Source: Bacteriovoracaceae bacterium
GTDB lineage: Bacteria; Bdellovibrionota; Bacteriovoracia; Bacteriovoracales; Bacteriovoracaceae
DNA: 64,000 nt
NCBI GenBank assembly: GCA_016786485.1
Contig: JAEUWD010000017.1
Coordinates: 1 to 64,000, forward strand
Direction of reading: 5' to 3'
The translations under genes were made by a program, and so were the position numbers. This document shows positions 52,798 to 61,187 of this stretch, piece after piece (positions within the stretch are counted from its first letter, which is position 1; the number at the start of each line of letters is the position of its first letter). A model generated the notes under the pieces. The model was given only the letters and a program-made list of their open reading frames with translations, ran no database searches and was not told where the DNA came from.

Positions 52798-53986
52798 TTT
52801 CGTGCTGATTCTTTAGAACTTTTTTTAAATCGTTAATTTTAGCTAATGCTTTTGGACTTAATTTTTTTTCAAATTGAGTGATGCTTACTTGTTGTTTTTT
52901 CAGATTATCCATCATGTGTTCAATCAATTGATAACCTGTAGGCAGAATCAAGCCTTCAGCTTTCATCAAGACAAGATCTGGAATGCAGTAATATAACATG
53001 TGATGTTCTTCGCAGAAGCGTAAAAGAATTTTGTCTTGCTCCGGTTTTGAGAATTTCTCAAGCAACTTAGGTTGAGATAATTGTTGAAACAAATCGAGTG
53101 CCCAATAAAATGTGAAAAAAGCATGATAGATACCACGGACTGGTCGCATAGATTTTCGCCAAGGACTGTAATAAGCTTGCTCTTCCTCTTCGATAATTAA
53201 TTCTTGGGTATTGAGATAATAATTTAAATGATGGTGGCCATTTTCATGGAGTAAATCATCCAGAAGATCCATGTCATCGCGATGATAAAGATTAATAACA
53301 GAGTAGCCGGGTAGCTCTTGTGAAGAGTAGCTCACAATCCCACGGTCATTGATAGGAATAATGTGCGATGTAAAAAGTTTTAGTCGCTCAAAGCTGGCGG
53401 GGACATATTCGGATAATTTTTTAAGTGCAGTATTTAATCTCTTGATATGTTGAGCCTCTTTTTTTGCGTCATTATTTAAAAGGTTGAAATTAAATTCGAG
53501 TTTAATCGGATTATGATTAATTTTTGTCTCTTTGCCATTCACAACATCGCCAATTTCAAAATCGGCTCGATAAGTTTCAGGAACAGTTTTCAAATCCTGA
53601 GCAATATGTAATCTAAAGAAAGCCACTAGTTGTCGCTCGAATAATTCTAAACATTTATACGAAGCCTCTTTTACAGAGCTACGGTTGGAGAACTTTAAAA
53701 AATCTTTAGCAAAAGGGCCGGATTGCCAAACATCAAAAAGAATTTCTTCGTTTTCGCTTAAGTTTTTACTTTTTTCGTCTGAGGTTTCATCAGTGACTTC
53801 GAGAATTTCGAAAAAGTTTTTGTATTGTTGAAACCAATAAAAAGAAATGGCGTCAGTGTGATCAAGATAAACCCAATCATCGGATTCAATCAAAGCTTCA
53901 AAGTAATCAGAATTTAAATCTGAAAGAAAACCATTCCAGAATTTTGTTTTAATTTTTTGATATTCTGTGAGTTGATAAAAGTTCAT
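52775..53986 (-). CDS. HExxH-motif protein of the peptide-modification type
   Basis: 403 aa from ATG 53986 (upstream frame runs through tRNA-Asn and is not coding). LLHENGHHHL gives H247-E248-x2-H251, and 20-30 residues on come AYYSPWR and RPVRGIYHAFFTFYWAL. This HExxH...YSPWR...RP.GG/RG..H layout is that of the HEXXH putative peptide modification family; some of its members are 2-oxoglutarate-dependent hydroxylases acting on ribosomal peptides. No precursor peptide or radical SAM gene is near. The leader after tRNA 3' processing is just 14 nt, without Shine-Dalgarno. Confidence 0.75.
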   Translation of the reverse strand: MNFYQLTEYQKIKTKFWNGFLSDLNSDYFEALIESDDWVYLDHTDAISFYWFQQYKNFFEILEVTDETSDEKSKNLSENEEILFDVWQSGPFAKDFLKFSNRSSVKEASYKCLELFERQLVAFFRLHIAQDLKTVPETYRADFEIGDVVNGKETKINHNPIKLEFNFNLLNNDAKKEAQHIKRLNTALKKLSEYVPASFERLKLFTSHIIPINDRGIVSYSSQELPGYSVINLYHRDDMDLLDDLLHENGHHHLNYYLNTQELIIEEEEQAYYSPWRKSMRPVRGIYHAFFTFYWALDLFQQLSQPKLLEKFSKPEQDKILLRFCEEHHMLYYCIPDLVLMKAEGLILPTGYQLIEHMMDNLKKQQVSITQFEKKLSPKALAKINDLKKVLKNQHEIRSSIVN

Positions 53987-54000
53987 ATGGTGGAAATAAA

Positions 54001-54075
54001 TGGCTGGGGTGGAGGGACTTGAACCCACGACCAATAGATTAACAGTCTACTGCGCTACCACTGCGCCACACCCCA
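54001..54075 (-). tRNA. tRNA-Asn (anticodon GUU)
   Basis: Read on the minus strand: acceptor TGGGGTG pairs with CACCCCA, then G and encoded CCA (54001-54003). D stem GCGC/GCGC, anticodon loop CTGTTAA with GTT, T arm GGGTTCAAGTCCC. The acceptor stem is identical to that of tRNA-Gln at 8451, including U1-A72. Confidence 0.97.
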
Positions 54076-54090
54076 ATGCATTTATAGCTA

Positions 54091-54119
54091 TTTATAATGC
54101 CCGGGTAAAATTTTGTCCA
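54091..54119 (-). promoter_or_regulatory. Sigma-70 promoter of tRNA-Asn
   Basis: On the minus strand TGGACA (54114-54119), 17 bp, TATAAA (54091-54096): 5/6 in each hexamer and ideal spacing, about 16 nt before the mature tRNA. Confidence 0.6.
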
Positions 54120-54188
54120 CTGAAAATAGCACGTGATTTCAAATAGTTACATTTAAATAAAAAAACGCTAGATAATGGACTGAAAAAC

Positions 54189-54216
54189 TCAAGAAATATC
54201 CCAGATCAACCGATAG
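54189..54216 (+). promoter_or_regulatory. Possible sigma-28 promoter
   Basis: ACCGATAG (54209-54216) is 6/8 to GCCGATAA; TCAAG at 54189 lies 12 bp beyond the ideal octamer, a weak -35. The -10 ends 8 nt before the ATG at 54224, the same geometry as the strong site at 36813-36839. Confidence 0.4.
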
Positions 54217-54223
54217 GAATACT

Positions 54224-54886
54224 ATGATGGGCTCTATTGGTTCGATTATTATGAATACACTAAAAATTCTCACGCCACGAGCGATTGATGAACTTTCATC
54301 AAAAGCCGGCTTGAGAGGCAAGCGTGTTTCAAATATTGAGGCGAATCAAATTTCTGAGTTTATGTCGACGAATCTTTCCTCAACGACTAGTAATACGGTC
54401 AATTTTGATACTCGTGAAAAAAAGAAGAAAAAGAAAAAGTCCCAACAGCAACAAGTTGAAGTTCCAACTGACGAAGTCCTGCCTAAGGTTATACCACTAA
54501 ATACCAAGCTACGTGAGGTGCATCAGCAGGAAGAATTAGAGCTCAAAAAAGTTGCGGTGGGAGAAAATTACTATCAAAACACTGAAGAACAAAATCATGT
54601 AAAGTCCTCTTCACTTGAATCGATAGGGGTTATGTCTCATGAAAAGATTCAAAGAATAGAGGAACAGAAGCAACGAACAGAATTAAATAAGCAGCCGACC
54701 TCCACCATATTTTTATTATCAGAAAGAGATCGTCTCAAAGATCTTAATCACCGTATTCATGGACAGCGAGCGATTGAAAGTTATAAGTCGAGTATCGTGC
54801 TTGATATTAAAGCTGATGAAAAACATGAAGAAGAGGGAAAATCCAATCTTACCTCTGGTGTTTTACTTGATAAAAAACAATTCTAA
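54224..54886 (+). CDS. Charged low-complexity protein, unknown function
   Basis: 220 aa. No signal peptide. Lys7 run after about residue 65 (EKKKKKKKSQQQQ), then Glu/Gln-rich helical segments. No family recognised. The upstream element GATAGGAA is both the sigma-28-like -10 and the only Shine-Dalgarno-like sequence (AGGA). Its 3' end overlaps astA by 4 bp. Possibly a scaffold or motor-associated protein, but nothing shows it. Confidence 0.6.
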   Translation: MMGSIGSIIMNTLKILTPRAIDELSSKAGLRGKRVSNIEANQISEFMSTNLSSTTSNTVNFDTREKKKKKKKSQQQQVEVPTDEVLPKVIPLNTKLREVHQQEELELKKVAVGENYYQNTEEQNHVKSSSLESIGVMSHEKIQRIEEQKQRTELNKQPTSTIFLLSERDRLKDLNHRIHGQRAIESYKSSIVLDIKADEKHEEEGKSNLTSGVLLDKKQF

Positions 54887-55893
54887 AGCGGTATTCCAAA
54901 AACAGACGTGTTATTTTTAATTAGCGGATGTGGCTTGGTGATTTTTAATTTATTACCTTCCAAAATTCCTGAGACTTTCATCGCCAGAAATGGATGCTCT
55001 TTCGAATCGACTTCAATGAGGTATTGAGCTTCATTGGCAGCATCAACAGGCGTAATCAAAATTTCAGCTTTAAAAAGTTCTTTAACGGGCTTGATATCAG
55101 CTAGTTTGCATCGATAGTGTGGTCCACCATCGAAAGGATCGACTTGCTGGATATATTTAAAGCCAATATTTTCCAGCATTTTTTTCACCGGTAAAGTATC
55201 TTTTCCAACTTTTCCAATGGCATTACGAGCTTCAACGGGTAGTAGGGTTTGATAGATATTTTCCGATGGGAAAAGATTTAAAATAAATTCTTTATTATCA
55301 CGACTCAGTTTATCGGCTTCGAGATAACCCATATTCATAAAGCGACGGCCAATTGCTTCCCATAAAGGTGAATTACCTTTTTTATCTAATGGTGGCATGA
55401 GTTCAGAGTGAACTGTTTCTTTGAAGCGTTCAGGATGATGACCCATAAAAAGAAAACGAGCAAAAGAGAGTTGTTTGCCTAATTTATCTTTGTTTTGCCT
55501 GAAATCAGGATGTACAACTAAACCACCGATTTCGGTTGGGCCGTCTGTCTCGTAGCCCAGCTTAAGCGTTCCATGCATGAAGCCAGTATTAATGGTTTCA
55601 GAAAATTTCTTTTCTAGCCCAACTTGCAAATAAAAATGAGGTTCATCTTCTGTTCCATGCTGGGCATGGATCATTGAAGCCCCAACCACTCGTTGAGTCT
55701 CAATATCTTCCAAAACAAAAAGATACATATTTTCGCCGAAGTCTTTGGAAGGTTTTTTAAATGAAGTTAAAGCTTTTTTAATTTTGCTTTTGATAATACT
55801 TTTATCATTGGGCAAATTAATAAAGAAAACCATTGAGCTTAGGTCAAAAAGGTTATCTAAATCTTTTTCCGCAACAGAACGAATAATAAACAT
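54883..55893 (-). CDS. astA: Arginine N-succinyltransferase
   Basis: 336 aa, family length. AstA transfers succinyl from succinyl-CoA to arginine, first step of the AST pathway. Seen: MFIIRSVAEKDL, EIGGLVVHPDFRQ, GNSPLWEAIGRRFMNMGY and the hallmark PFDGGPHYRCKL. The other ast genes (B, C, D, E) are not in the window. The upstream gene ends one base before its start, so they are cotranscribed. Confidence 0.92.
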   Translation of the reverse strand: MFIIRSVAEKDLDNLFDLSSMVFFINLPNDKSIIKSKIKKALTSFKKPSKDFGENMYLFVLEDIETQRVVGASMIHAQHGTEDEPHFYLQVGLEKKFSETINTGFMHGTLKLGYETDGPTEIGGLVVHPDFRQNKDKLGKQLSFARFLFMGHHPERFKETVHSELMPPLDKKGNSPLWEAIGRRFMNMGYLEADKLSRDNKEFILNLFPSENIYQTLLPVEARNAIGKVGKDTLPVKKMLENIGFKYIQQVDPFDGGPHYRCKLADIKPVKELFKAEILITPVDAANEAQYLIEVDSKEHPFLAMKVSGILEGNKLKITKPHPLIKNNTSVFGIPL

Positions 55894-56649
55894 TTAACAA
55901 TTCACTTTTATTAGATGAATAGCTTCAACAATTTCAACAGGCTTCATGCAGTAAGGGAAACTAAAGTATATATTATAATTACCAATTTGCCTATTTTGCC
56001 CCAGGACTCCTGCGTGGAAGAGCGCTTCCTGCTTTTCAGGTGACAAATTTAGGAACAGAAAGCGGCCCAGGAGTTTGTGGTCGATTTTCCAACTTTTTAA
56101 CTGTTCTTTGATAAAAGTATGATTCTTTTGTGCAATTTCATTATTTTTTACAAAAAATTCAAAAAAATATCGTGCGATGGGATGAGCTGTTTGTTTAAAA
56201 TTCAATTCGCGATTACTGACAAAAACGTTTTGATTAAGTTCAATGATGGCCGCTTCTTCAGTGGGAAATGCTGAAGTGTGATGACCATAGATGTTTGTCA
56301 GATTCTTAATTTTATCTGAAGTCCCTAGATTTTTATCTAAAACATTCGCAATCTGAATTGATTCAGTGGCGAGTGAGCTTAAATATTTGCTGTCATAACA
56401 AAATAAAGCGCTTTTAAGCAGGTCCTTAGTTTCATTCACAGCTACAAACTCAAGGGGGTGGTTCTGGCCAAAGATATTGGCCGAGTAAATTTGCGATAAA
56501 TTATAAATTTTTTGATTGGCCGAGGTAAGGAATGGACCAAAAGATTCAGGAAATTCAGGATTGAAATTTCTTGCTTGTCCGGTAGCTCCGAGCTTTTTAC
56601 TTTCTACGTTATCAATCAATTTTTTTAGTTTGTTGGTCAAATGGTTCAT
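55894..56649 (-). CDS. Protein of unknown function cotranscribed with astA
   Basis: 251 aa from ATG 56649 (the frame is open to ATG 56667). No signal or membrane segment. Mostly alpha-helical, with a conserved-looking core YGHHTSAFPTEEAAIIEL and FSFPYCMKPVEIVEA. I do not recognise the family; it does not show the AstB signatures. The 1-bp junction with astA suggests a shared role in arginine use. Confidence 0.7.
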   Translation of the reverse strand: MNHLTNKLKKLIDNVESKKLGATGQARNFNPEFPESFGPFLTSANQKIYNLSQIYSANIFGQNHPLEFVAVNETKDLLKSALFCYDSKYLSSLATESIQIANVLDKNLGTSDKIKNLTNIYGHHTSAFPTEEAAIIELNQNVFVSNRELNFKQTAHPIARYFFEFFVKNNEIAQKNHTFIKEQLKSWKIDHKLLGRFLFLNLSPEKQEALFHAGVLGQNRQIGNYNIYFSFPYCMKPVEIVEAIHLIKVNC

Positions 56650-56679
56650 CTTGAAGATTGCTATCAATGTTATAAAATA

Positions 56680-56702
56680 AATAAGATAATAAATATCTTA
56701 TT
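56680..56702. repeat. Inverted repeat in a divergent promoter region
   Basis: AATAAGATA and TATCTTATT (9-bp perfect arms, loop ATAAA) lie between the divergent genes at 56649 and 56725. No T-run follows, so it is more likely an operator than a terminator. Confidence 0.4.
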
Positions 56703-56724
56703 GGACGTTAACATAGAAGCGCAA

Positions 56725-57354
56725 ATGAAGTCACTGCAAGAGCTATATTTGAATAAGGATTATCAGTCCCTCACAGAGCAATTGGTAAAAAGCCGTGAAG
56801 CATTTACTGATGATGCGTATTATTACAACTTAGGCACGGTGAAATTTAAACAAGGCGATATAGCCGCTGCGCGATATTATTTCGAAAAATCGCTCTCATC
56901 TGGGAATTTTTCTTCATCTCTTTTGCATAATTTATTTGTGACGAATAAGAATTTGCAAACGAGCGTTTATGAGGAACCTGTGGTGTACACAGATTATTTG
57001 TATCAATACTCTAGTTTGTATCCGATGGAAGTTTATTTGATGTTGTCTTTAATTCTGGTGACTATCATCGCGAGTTTTAAAAAGTTCTTCTCCAAAAACG
57101 TTTTACTTGCATCGATTACTATTTCATTTATTCCTTTCTTGCTTGGTCTTTATGGTGATCAGTTCGTGAAAAAAGCGATCGTGATGGAAGAAGCTAAGTT
57201 GCGTGAAGGTCCATCGCAAATTTTTTCTGAATCAACACTAGTGCCTTCTGGTCTAAAAATTATTTTAGGCAAGGAAGTCGATGGTTGGTTTTATATTGAA
57301 TCACCTGTGAAATTTTCAGGTTGGGTAAAAAAAGAAAGTATTGGAATACTGTGA
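56725..57354 (+). CDS. BatE-like TPR/membrane/SH3 protein
   Basis: 209 aa. ATG 56725 is chosen (GAAG 6 nt upstream); a longer GTG/ATG frame from 56641 runs into the divergent gene. Order: TPR pair (YYYNLGTVKFKQGDIAAARYYFEKSL), two membrane helices (about 110-160) and a bacterial SH3-like domain (KLREGPSQIFSESTLVPSG, GWFYIESPVKFSGWVKKESIG). This is the layout of BatE, but no batA-D genes are near. It overlaps nothing; the cNMP gene follows after 6 bp. Confidence 0.78.
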   Translation: MKSLQELYLNKDYQSLTEQLVKSREAFTDDAYYYNLGTVKFKQGDIAAARYYFEKSLSSGNFSSSLLHNLFVTNKNLQTSVYEEPVVYTDYLYQYSSLYPMEVYLMLSLILVTIIASFKKFFSKNVLLASITISFIPFLLGLYGDQFVKKAIVMEEAKLREGPSQIFSESTLVPSGLKIILGKEVDGWFYIESPVKFSGWVKKESIGIL

Positions 57355-57360
57355 GGTAAT

Positions 57361-57975
57361 ATGTCGAGTTATGAGAAAGAGCTTCAAGATTTGAACAGTG
57401 AAAAAAAAGAAATTCCCGGGAGAGTACATATCCCGATTTTGCGTTATCTCTGGATGTCGAGTCCGCTTTCTTCTCATAAGCGAGGAGCAATTCCCAATTT
57501 CTTAAGAAACATTGGCGTTCTTAAAAATTTTACTGATAACGAATTAAGAATTTTATCTAAGCATTTACATCAAAGATCATTTTCAGCTAATGAATATATT
57601 TTTAATGAAGGTGATAGTGGTTTCGGTTTCTTTTTCATTCTACAAGGTACAGTTGAAGTTTATATCAAAGGCAAGTCTGCCAGTAACGCTTCAGTCGTTT
57701 TATTACAAGAAGGGGATTACTTTGGTGAGTTGGCGCTCTTGGAAGAAAATAGTAAGCGCAGTGCGAGTGCCGTTACACGAGACGATGTTACCCTGCTTGG
57801 AATTTTTAAACCTGACTTAGATGATCTAATTGAATCCTATCCAGTCGTGGCGGCCAAATTACTTCAATCGATTTCGATTATCATTGCTAATCGTTTGAGT
57901 TTAGTCACAAATGAAATGAAAATTTTAAAAAATAAAATAACAGTACATGATCAGGACGGGGCAGCGCTTGATTAA
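57361..57975 (+). CDS. Cyclic-nucleotide-binding (CNB) domain protein
   Basis: 204 aa. The phosphate-binding cassette reads GDYFGELALLEENSKRSASAVT (Glu and Arg needed to bind the cyclic phosphate are present). A helical capping tail follows and no HTH is seen, so it is not a Crp-type regulator. It may gate a partner protein, for instance the exporter next door. Overlap of 29 bp (ATG 57947) or 8 bp (TTG 57968) with that gene. Confidence 0.88.
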   Translation: MSSYEKELQDLNSEKKEIPGRVHIPILRYLWMSSPLSSHKRGAIPNFLRNIGVLKNFTDNELRILSKHLHQRSFSANEYIFNEGDSGFGFFFILQGTVEVYIKGKSASNASVVLLQEGDYFGELALLEENSKRSASAVTRDDVTLLGIFKPDLDDLIESYPVVAAKLLQSISIIIANRLSLVTNEMKILKNKITVHDQDGAALD

Positions 57976-58999
57976 AAGTAGTACTGCCAGAAAAATTTTC
58001 TTTCTATCAGTCATTTTACTTACAATGATTGTGTTATTTTCACTTCCGAGATTATTATTCCCGCTCGGCATTTCTTATGTTTTATTTTTAGTTATCGAAC
58101 CGATTAAGCCTATTTTTATTAAATCAGACCCGACTAAAAAAGTTTTCGCTATTGTTGGTATCCTGTTTCTGCTTTTTCTTTTTGTATATCCTTTAGCAGA
58201 AATTATCATCACACTCAAACAGGAGAGTGAAAATATCCAAAGCTACTTCCCTAAAATTGAAGTTTATGCTGAACAAAAAGTAGGAGAAGTTCAAACGCTT
58301 CTTTATAAAAGAACAGGAATTAAAATTGAAGGAAAGAAGTTAGCGGCTGAGATGATCCTAAAAGTAAAAAATGGTGTGGGCAGCGCTATTCTCTCTTTCC
58401 CTAGCTTATTAGCTTCCATTCTTGAGTGGAGCTTTTTAATGCCGCTCTTTTTGTTTTTCATGTTGAAAGAAGGACGCAAATTCAAAATTCAATTTCTTAA
58501 AATTGTTCCAAATGAATATTTCGAAAAAACATATTATCTCTTTTCACAATTTAATAAAAAATTTGGTGATTACATTTTTGCCAAGGGCGTGGAAGCCAGC
58601 ATCGTCGGCGGTATTATTACGGTTGTCTTGTTTATTATGGGTTATCCCTTTGCTTTACTACTTGGAATCGTAGCAGGTCTTACGAATATGGTGCCATATC
58701 TTGGTCCTATCCTGGGCTTCATCCCAGCTTTGGTCGTGGGTTTGGTTGAGCAGGATTCCCAGTCGCTGCTGGTAGGAGTGACCATTCTCTATGGTGTCGC
58801 CAATATTATCGATTTGGCCCTGGTTTTCCCAATTTTAGTCTCAAAAATTGTTAATTTGCACCCGATCGTGGTCGTTATTAGCGTTGTGGTTGGCTCTCAA
58901 TTCGGTGGTGTGATTGGAATGGTAATCTCGACACCGCTGGCCGCACTGGTTCAGCTCGTTTTCCGTGAAATTTATAAAGAAATCTATCCAAAATTTTGA
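57947..58999 (+). CDS. AI-2E family transporter (PerM-like)
   Basis: 350 aa, about eight membrane helices with the family's long middle loop and LLGIVAGLTNMVPYLGPILGFIPA, then VVISVVVGSQFGGVIGMVISTPLAA. Start is uncertain: TTG 57968 has AGGACGGGG just upstream and overlaps the CNB stop, ATG 57947 has none. Despite the name, few members move autoinducer-2. Substrate unknown. Confidence 0.9.
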   Translation: MIRTGQRLIKSSTARKIFFLSVILLTMIVLFSLPRLLFPLGISYVLFLVIEPIKPIFIKSDPTKKVFAIVGILFLLFLFVYPLAEIIITLKQESENIQSYFPKIEVYAEQKVGEVQTLLYKRTGIKIEGKKLAAEMILKVKNGVGSAILSFPSLLASILEWSFLMPLFLFFMLKEGRKFKIQFLKIVPNEYFEKTYYLFSQFNKKFGDYIFAKGVEASIVGGIITVVLFIMGYPFALLLGIVAGLTNMVPYLGPILGFIPALVVGLVEQDSQSLLVGVTILYGVANIIDLALVFPILVSKIVNLHPIVVVISVVVGSQFGGVIGMVISTPLAALVQLVFREIYKEIYPKF

Positions 59000-59026
59000 C
59001 GTGTCGGCCCGTCCGAGGTAAATTTT

Positions 59027-59791
59027 TTGAGCATGAAAAAACTCATTCTACTATGCCTCTTATTCGTGTTCTCGTGCGCTACAGATGCGCCTGAAGGCAA
59101 GACTGAAGCCGAAATTCTTTACAAAGAAGCACAGCAATTAGTGGAAGATGGTAGTTATATTCTGGCCCTCGAAAAATTAAATAAACTACGTTCGGAACAC
59201 CCCTATAGTTTTTACGCGACACCAGCAGAATTACTTCAAGCTGATATATTCTTTTTGCAAGAAAGCTATGTCGAAGCAGCGGCTTCGTATTTATTGTTTC
59301 GCGACTTACACCCACGCCACGATAAAGCCGACTATGTTATTTATAAAATTGCGGAATCATACTATCTGCAAATTCCGGATACTTATGATCGTGACTTGAA
59401 CAGCGCTCTAGAAGCTATCAAGTACTACGATGAAATCCTTCAAAAATATCCAAGCAGTGAGTATGCTAAAGATACTCAAGTTAAAATCGACTACTGTCGA
59501 AATATGCTGCGCCAAAAAGAACGCTATATCGCTGATTTTTATTTCAAAACAAAAGTTTATGAAGCTGCTAGATATCGTTACTTGGAAATAATTAAGGCCA
59601 TTAATGAAGAAGGTCTTCGTAAACATTCCATGGTCCGCGCAGTGGAGAGTTCGTTAAAAATGAAAGATTATGAGGGCTGCGTAAAATTCTCGGAAGAGTT
59701 TGTGAGATATGTAACTGGTAAAGATAAAGAAAGTATCGAAGGCAATAAGAGTGAGTGTGCTAAGGAATTAGCAAAATCAAATAAGGGGTAG
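59027..59791 (+). CDS. bamD: Outer membrane assembly lipoprotein BamD
   Basis: 254 aa. The leader MSMKKLILLCLLFVFSC is a lipobox. Five TPR repeats follow (AEILYKEAQQLVEDGSYILALEKL, SFYATPAELLQADIFF, SYVEAAASYLLFRDLHP), as in BamD/YfiO. It is part of the BAM complex that inserts beta-barrels, such as the porin-like proteins here. TTG 59027 has GAGG at good spacing; ATG 59033 is the alternative. The TPR gene follows after 3 nt. Confidence 0.93.
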   Translation: MSMKKLILLCLLFVFSCATDAPEGKTEAEILYKEAQQLVEDGSYILALEKLNKLRSEHPYSFYATPAELLQADIFFLQESYVEAAASYLLFRDLHPRHDKADYVIYKIAESYYLQIPDTYDRDLNSALEAIKYYDEILQKYPSSEYAKDTQVKIDYCRNMLRQKERYIADFYFKTKVYEAARYRYLEIIKAINEEGLRKHSMVRAVESSLKMKDYEGCVKFSEEFVRYVTGKDKESIEGNKSECAKELAKSNKG

Positions 59792-59794
59792 TGA

Positions 59795-60523
59795 GTGAAT
59801 CAACAGGAACTAAATAGATTATTCAATAATGGCAAACTTTGCTTTGAGCAACAAGAGTATCGTAAGGCCCAAATGATTTTTAATGAAATCATTGAAAATG
59901 ATGAGAATAAAACCGAAGCATTCTTTTACTTAGCAAATATTTTTCATATCAAAGGCGAATTAGGTAAGGCGATTAAAGCTTTCCAAAAAGTTTTAACACT
60001 CGACCCAAACTACACTGATGCAGCTATTAGTTTATCGGTTTTATTAAACGATATTGGTCGTTACGAAGAAGCACGTAGTATTTTTGATAGCGCCAATGAG
60101 AAAGTGAAAAAAACCACGCAAGGAATTGAAGATTCTCATATCAATAAAAAGTTTGCGATTAAGCACGAAGAATTAGCGGAATTATATCTTTCATACAATC
60201 GTTACGATGAAGCTGTTTTCGAATTCAATAAGGCGATTGGGCTTAATCCAGAAAATTTAGAACTTCGAATTAAGTTAGCCAAAGTCTATTCAAAGAAAGG
60301 ATTTGTTTCGAAGGCAACTGAAGAACTTAAAAAATTAAAGAATGAATACCCTGGTTATATCCCATGTCGAATTGCACTTGGATTACTTCAATACGGTAAC
60401 GGAAATATTTTAGAAGCTCACACTGAGTGGCAAAATGTTTTATCGATTGAGCCAAAAAATGAAGAAGCTAAGATGTATTTAAATCTTTCTAAAGACGCTC
60501 AAGAAACAAATTTAACGATTTAA
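59795..60523 (+). CDS. TPR-repeat protein
   Basis: 242 aa, GTG start with AAGGGG 6 nt upstream. At least five TPRs in tandem (AFFYLANIFHIKGELGKAIKAFQKVLTLDPN, ELYLSYNRYDEAVFEFNKAIGLNPE) with no signal peptide, so cytoplasmic. It is likely a protein-protein adaptor. It is tightly linked to bamD. Confidence 0.9.
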   Translation: MNQQELNRLFNNGKLCFEQQEYRKAQMIFNEIIENDENKTEAFFYLANIFHIKGELGKAIKAFQKVLTLDPNYTDAAISLSVLLNDIGRYEEARSIFDSANEKVKKTTQGIEDSHINKKFAIKHEELAELYLSYNRYDEAVFEFNKAIGLNPENLELRIKLAKVYSKKGFVSKATEELKKLKNEYPGYIPCRIALGLLQYGNGNILEAHTEWQNVLSIEPKNEEAKMYLNLSKDAQETNLTI

Positions 60524-60539
60524 TTTTAGATTAAAAAAA

Positions 60540-61094
60540 CTACTTATTAAGTTCGGCATTACGAGCACTATCGGCGTTAATTGTCCCAGACGCTATTTGA
60601 GAATTGCTCGCGTTGTCTACATTCGTTCTTTTTTGATCGTTTGAACTGTATGAAACGATGTATTTTTTTAGGTCTTTGTACATTTCGTGCTTAACTGTTA
60701 ACTTGTTGTCTTGAAGAACAATTTGTTTCGCCGCTTTCTTGGCACTGTTGATAACAACTGGTGCTTTAAGATTGGCTGACATTTGTGTGATATCGCTTGG
60801 AATAGTTAAAATACAATAAATTTTTGCAGCTCTTTCACTTTCTAGCTCAAGGCCAGTCAGATCATTTGTCATAAGTTTTGCTGAATAATCTGGCTTAAAG
60901 ATTCTTGGTTCGATCACTGGGAAAGCAATCGCGCCATCTTCTAAAGACTGTAACCAAAGAATAAGAGTATTATCACCTGGATCAACGATAGAGAATTTTT
61001 TTAATTGTTCGAACCCAAGAAGGCCTTCAGAAAAATCAAGAATATCTTCTTTGTTGGCTTCAATTTCACCAAATCTGGATGTTTTTACTTTCAC
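60540..61094 (-). CDS. fliW: Flagellar assembly factor FliW
   Basis: 184 aa (GTG start, GGAGG 5 nt upstream). FliW binds flagellin and CsrA: free FliW releases CsrA from target messages. Seen: GEIEANKEDILDFSEGLLGFEQLKKF, AFPVIEPRIFKPDY, the AKIYCILTIPSDITQMSANLKAPVVIN segment. The C-terminal tail beyond residue 145 is longer than usual and Asn/Ser-rich. It lies just 3' of csrA. Confidence 0.95.
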   Translation of the reverse strand: MKVKTSRFGEIEANKEDILDFSEGLLGFEQLKKFSIVDPGDNTLILWLQSLEDGAIAFPVIEPRIFKPDYSAKLMTNDLTGLELESERAAKIYCILTIPSDITQMSANLKAPVVINSAKKAAKQIVLQDNKLTVKHEMYKDLKKYIVSYSSNDQKRTNVDNASNSQIASGTINADSARNAELNK

Positions 61095-61187
61095 TATAAC
61101 CCTCCAATCGAACTAACAGAATAGTCGATAAAACCCTTTCTCTTATTGATGTTATCAGTCAAATAGATGAATGGGCAAGGAGGAATT

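Noticed and set aside
53987-54034. N-terminal extension of the HExxH open frame through the tRNA
   Set aside because: These codons are the 3' half of tRNA-Asn; the coding start is ATG 53986.
55310-55317. GCCGATAA, a perfect sigma-28 -10, on the minus strand within astA
   Set aside because: No TAAA-like -35 at N10-N12 (GAATATGG instead), and it lies inside a coding region with no gene start near.
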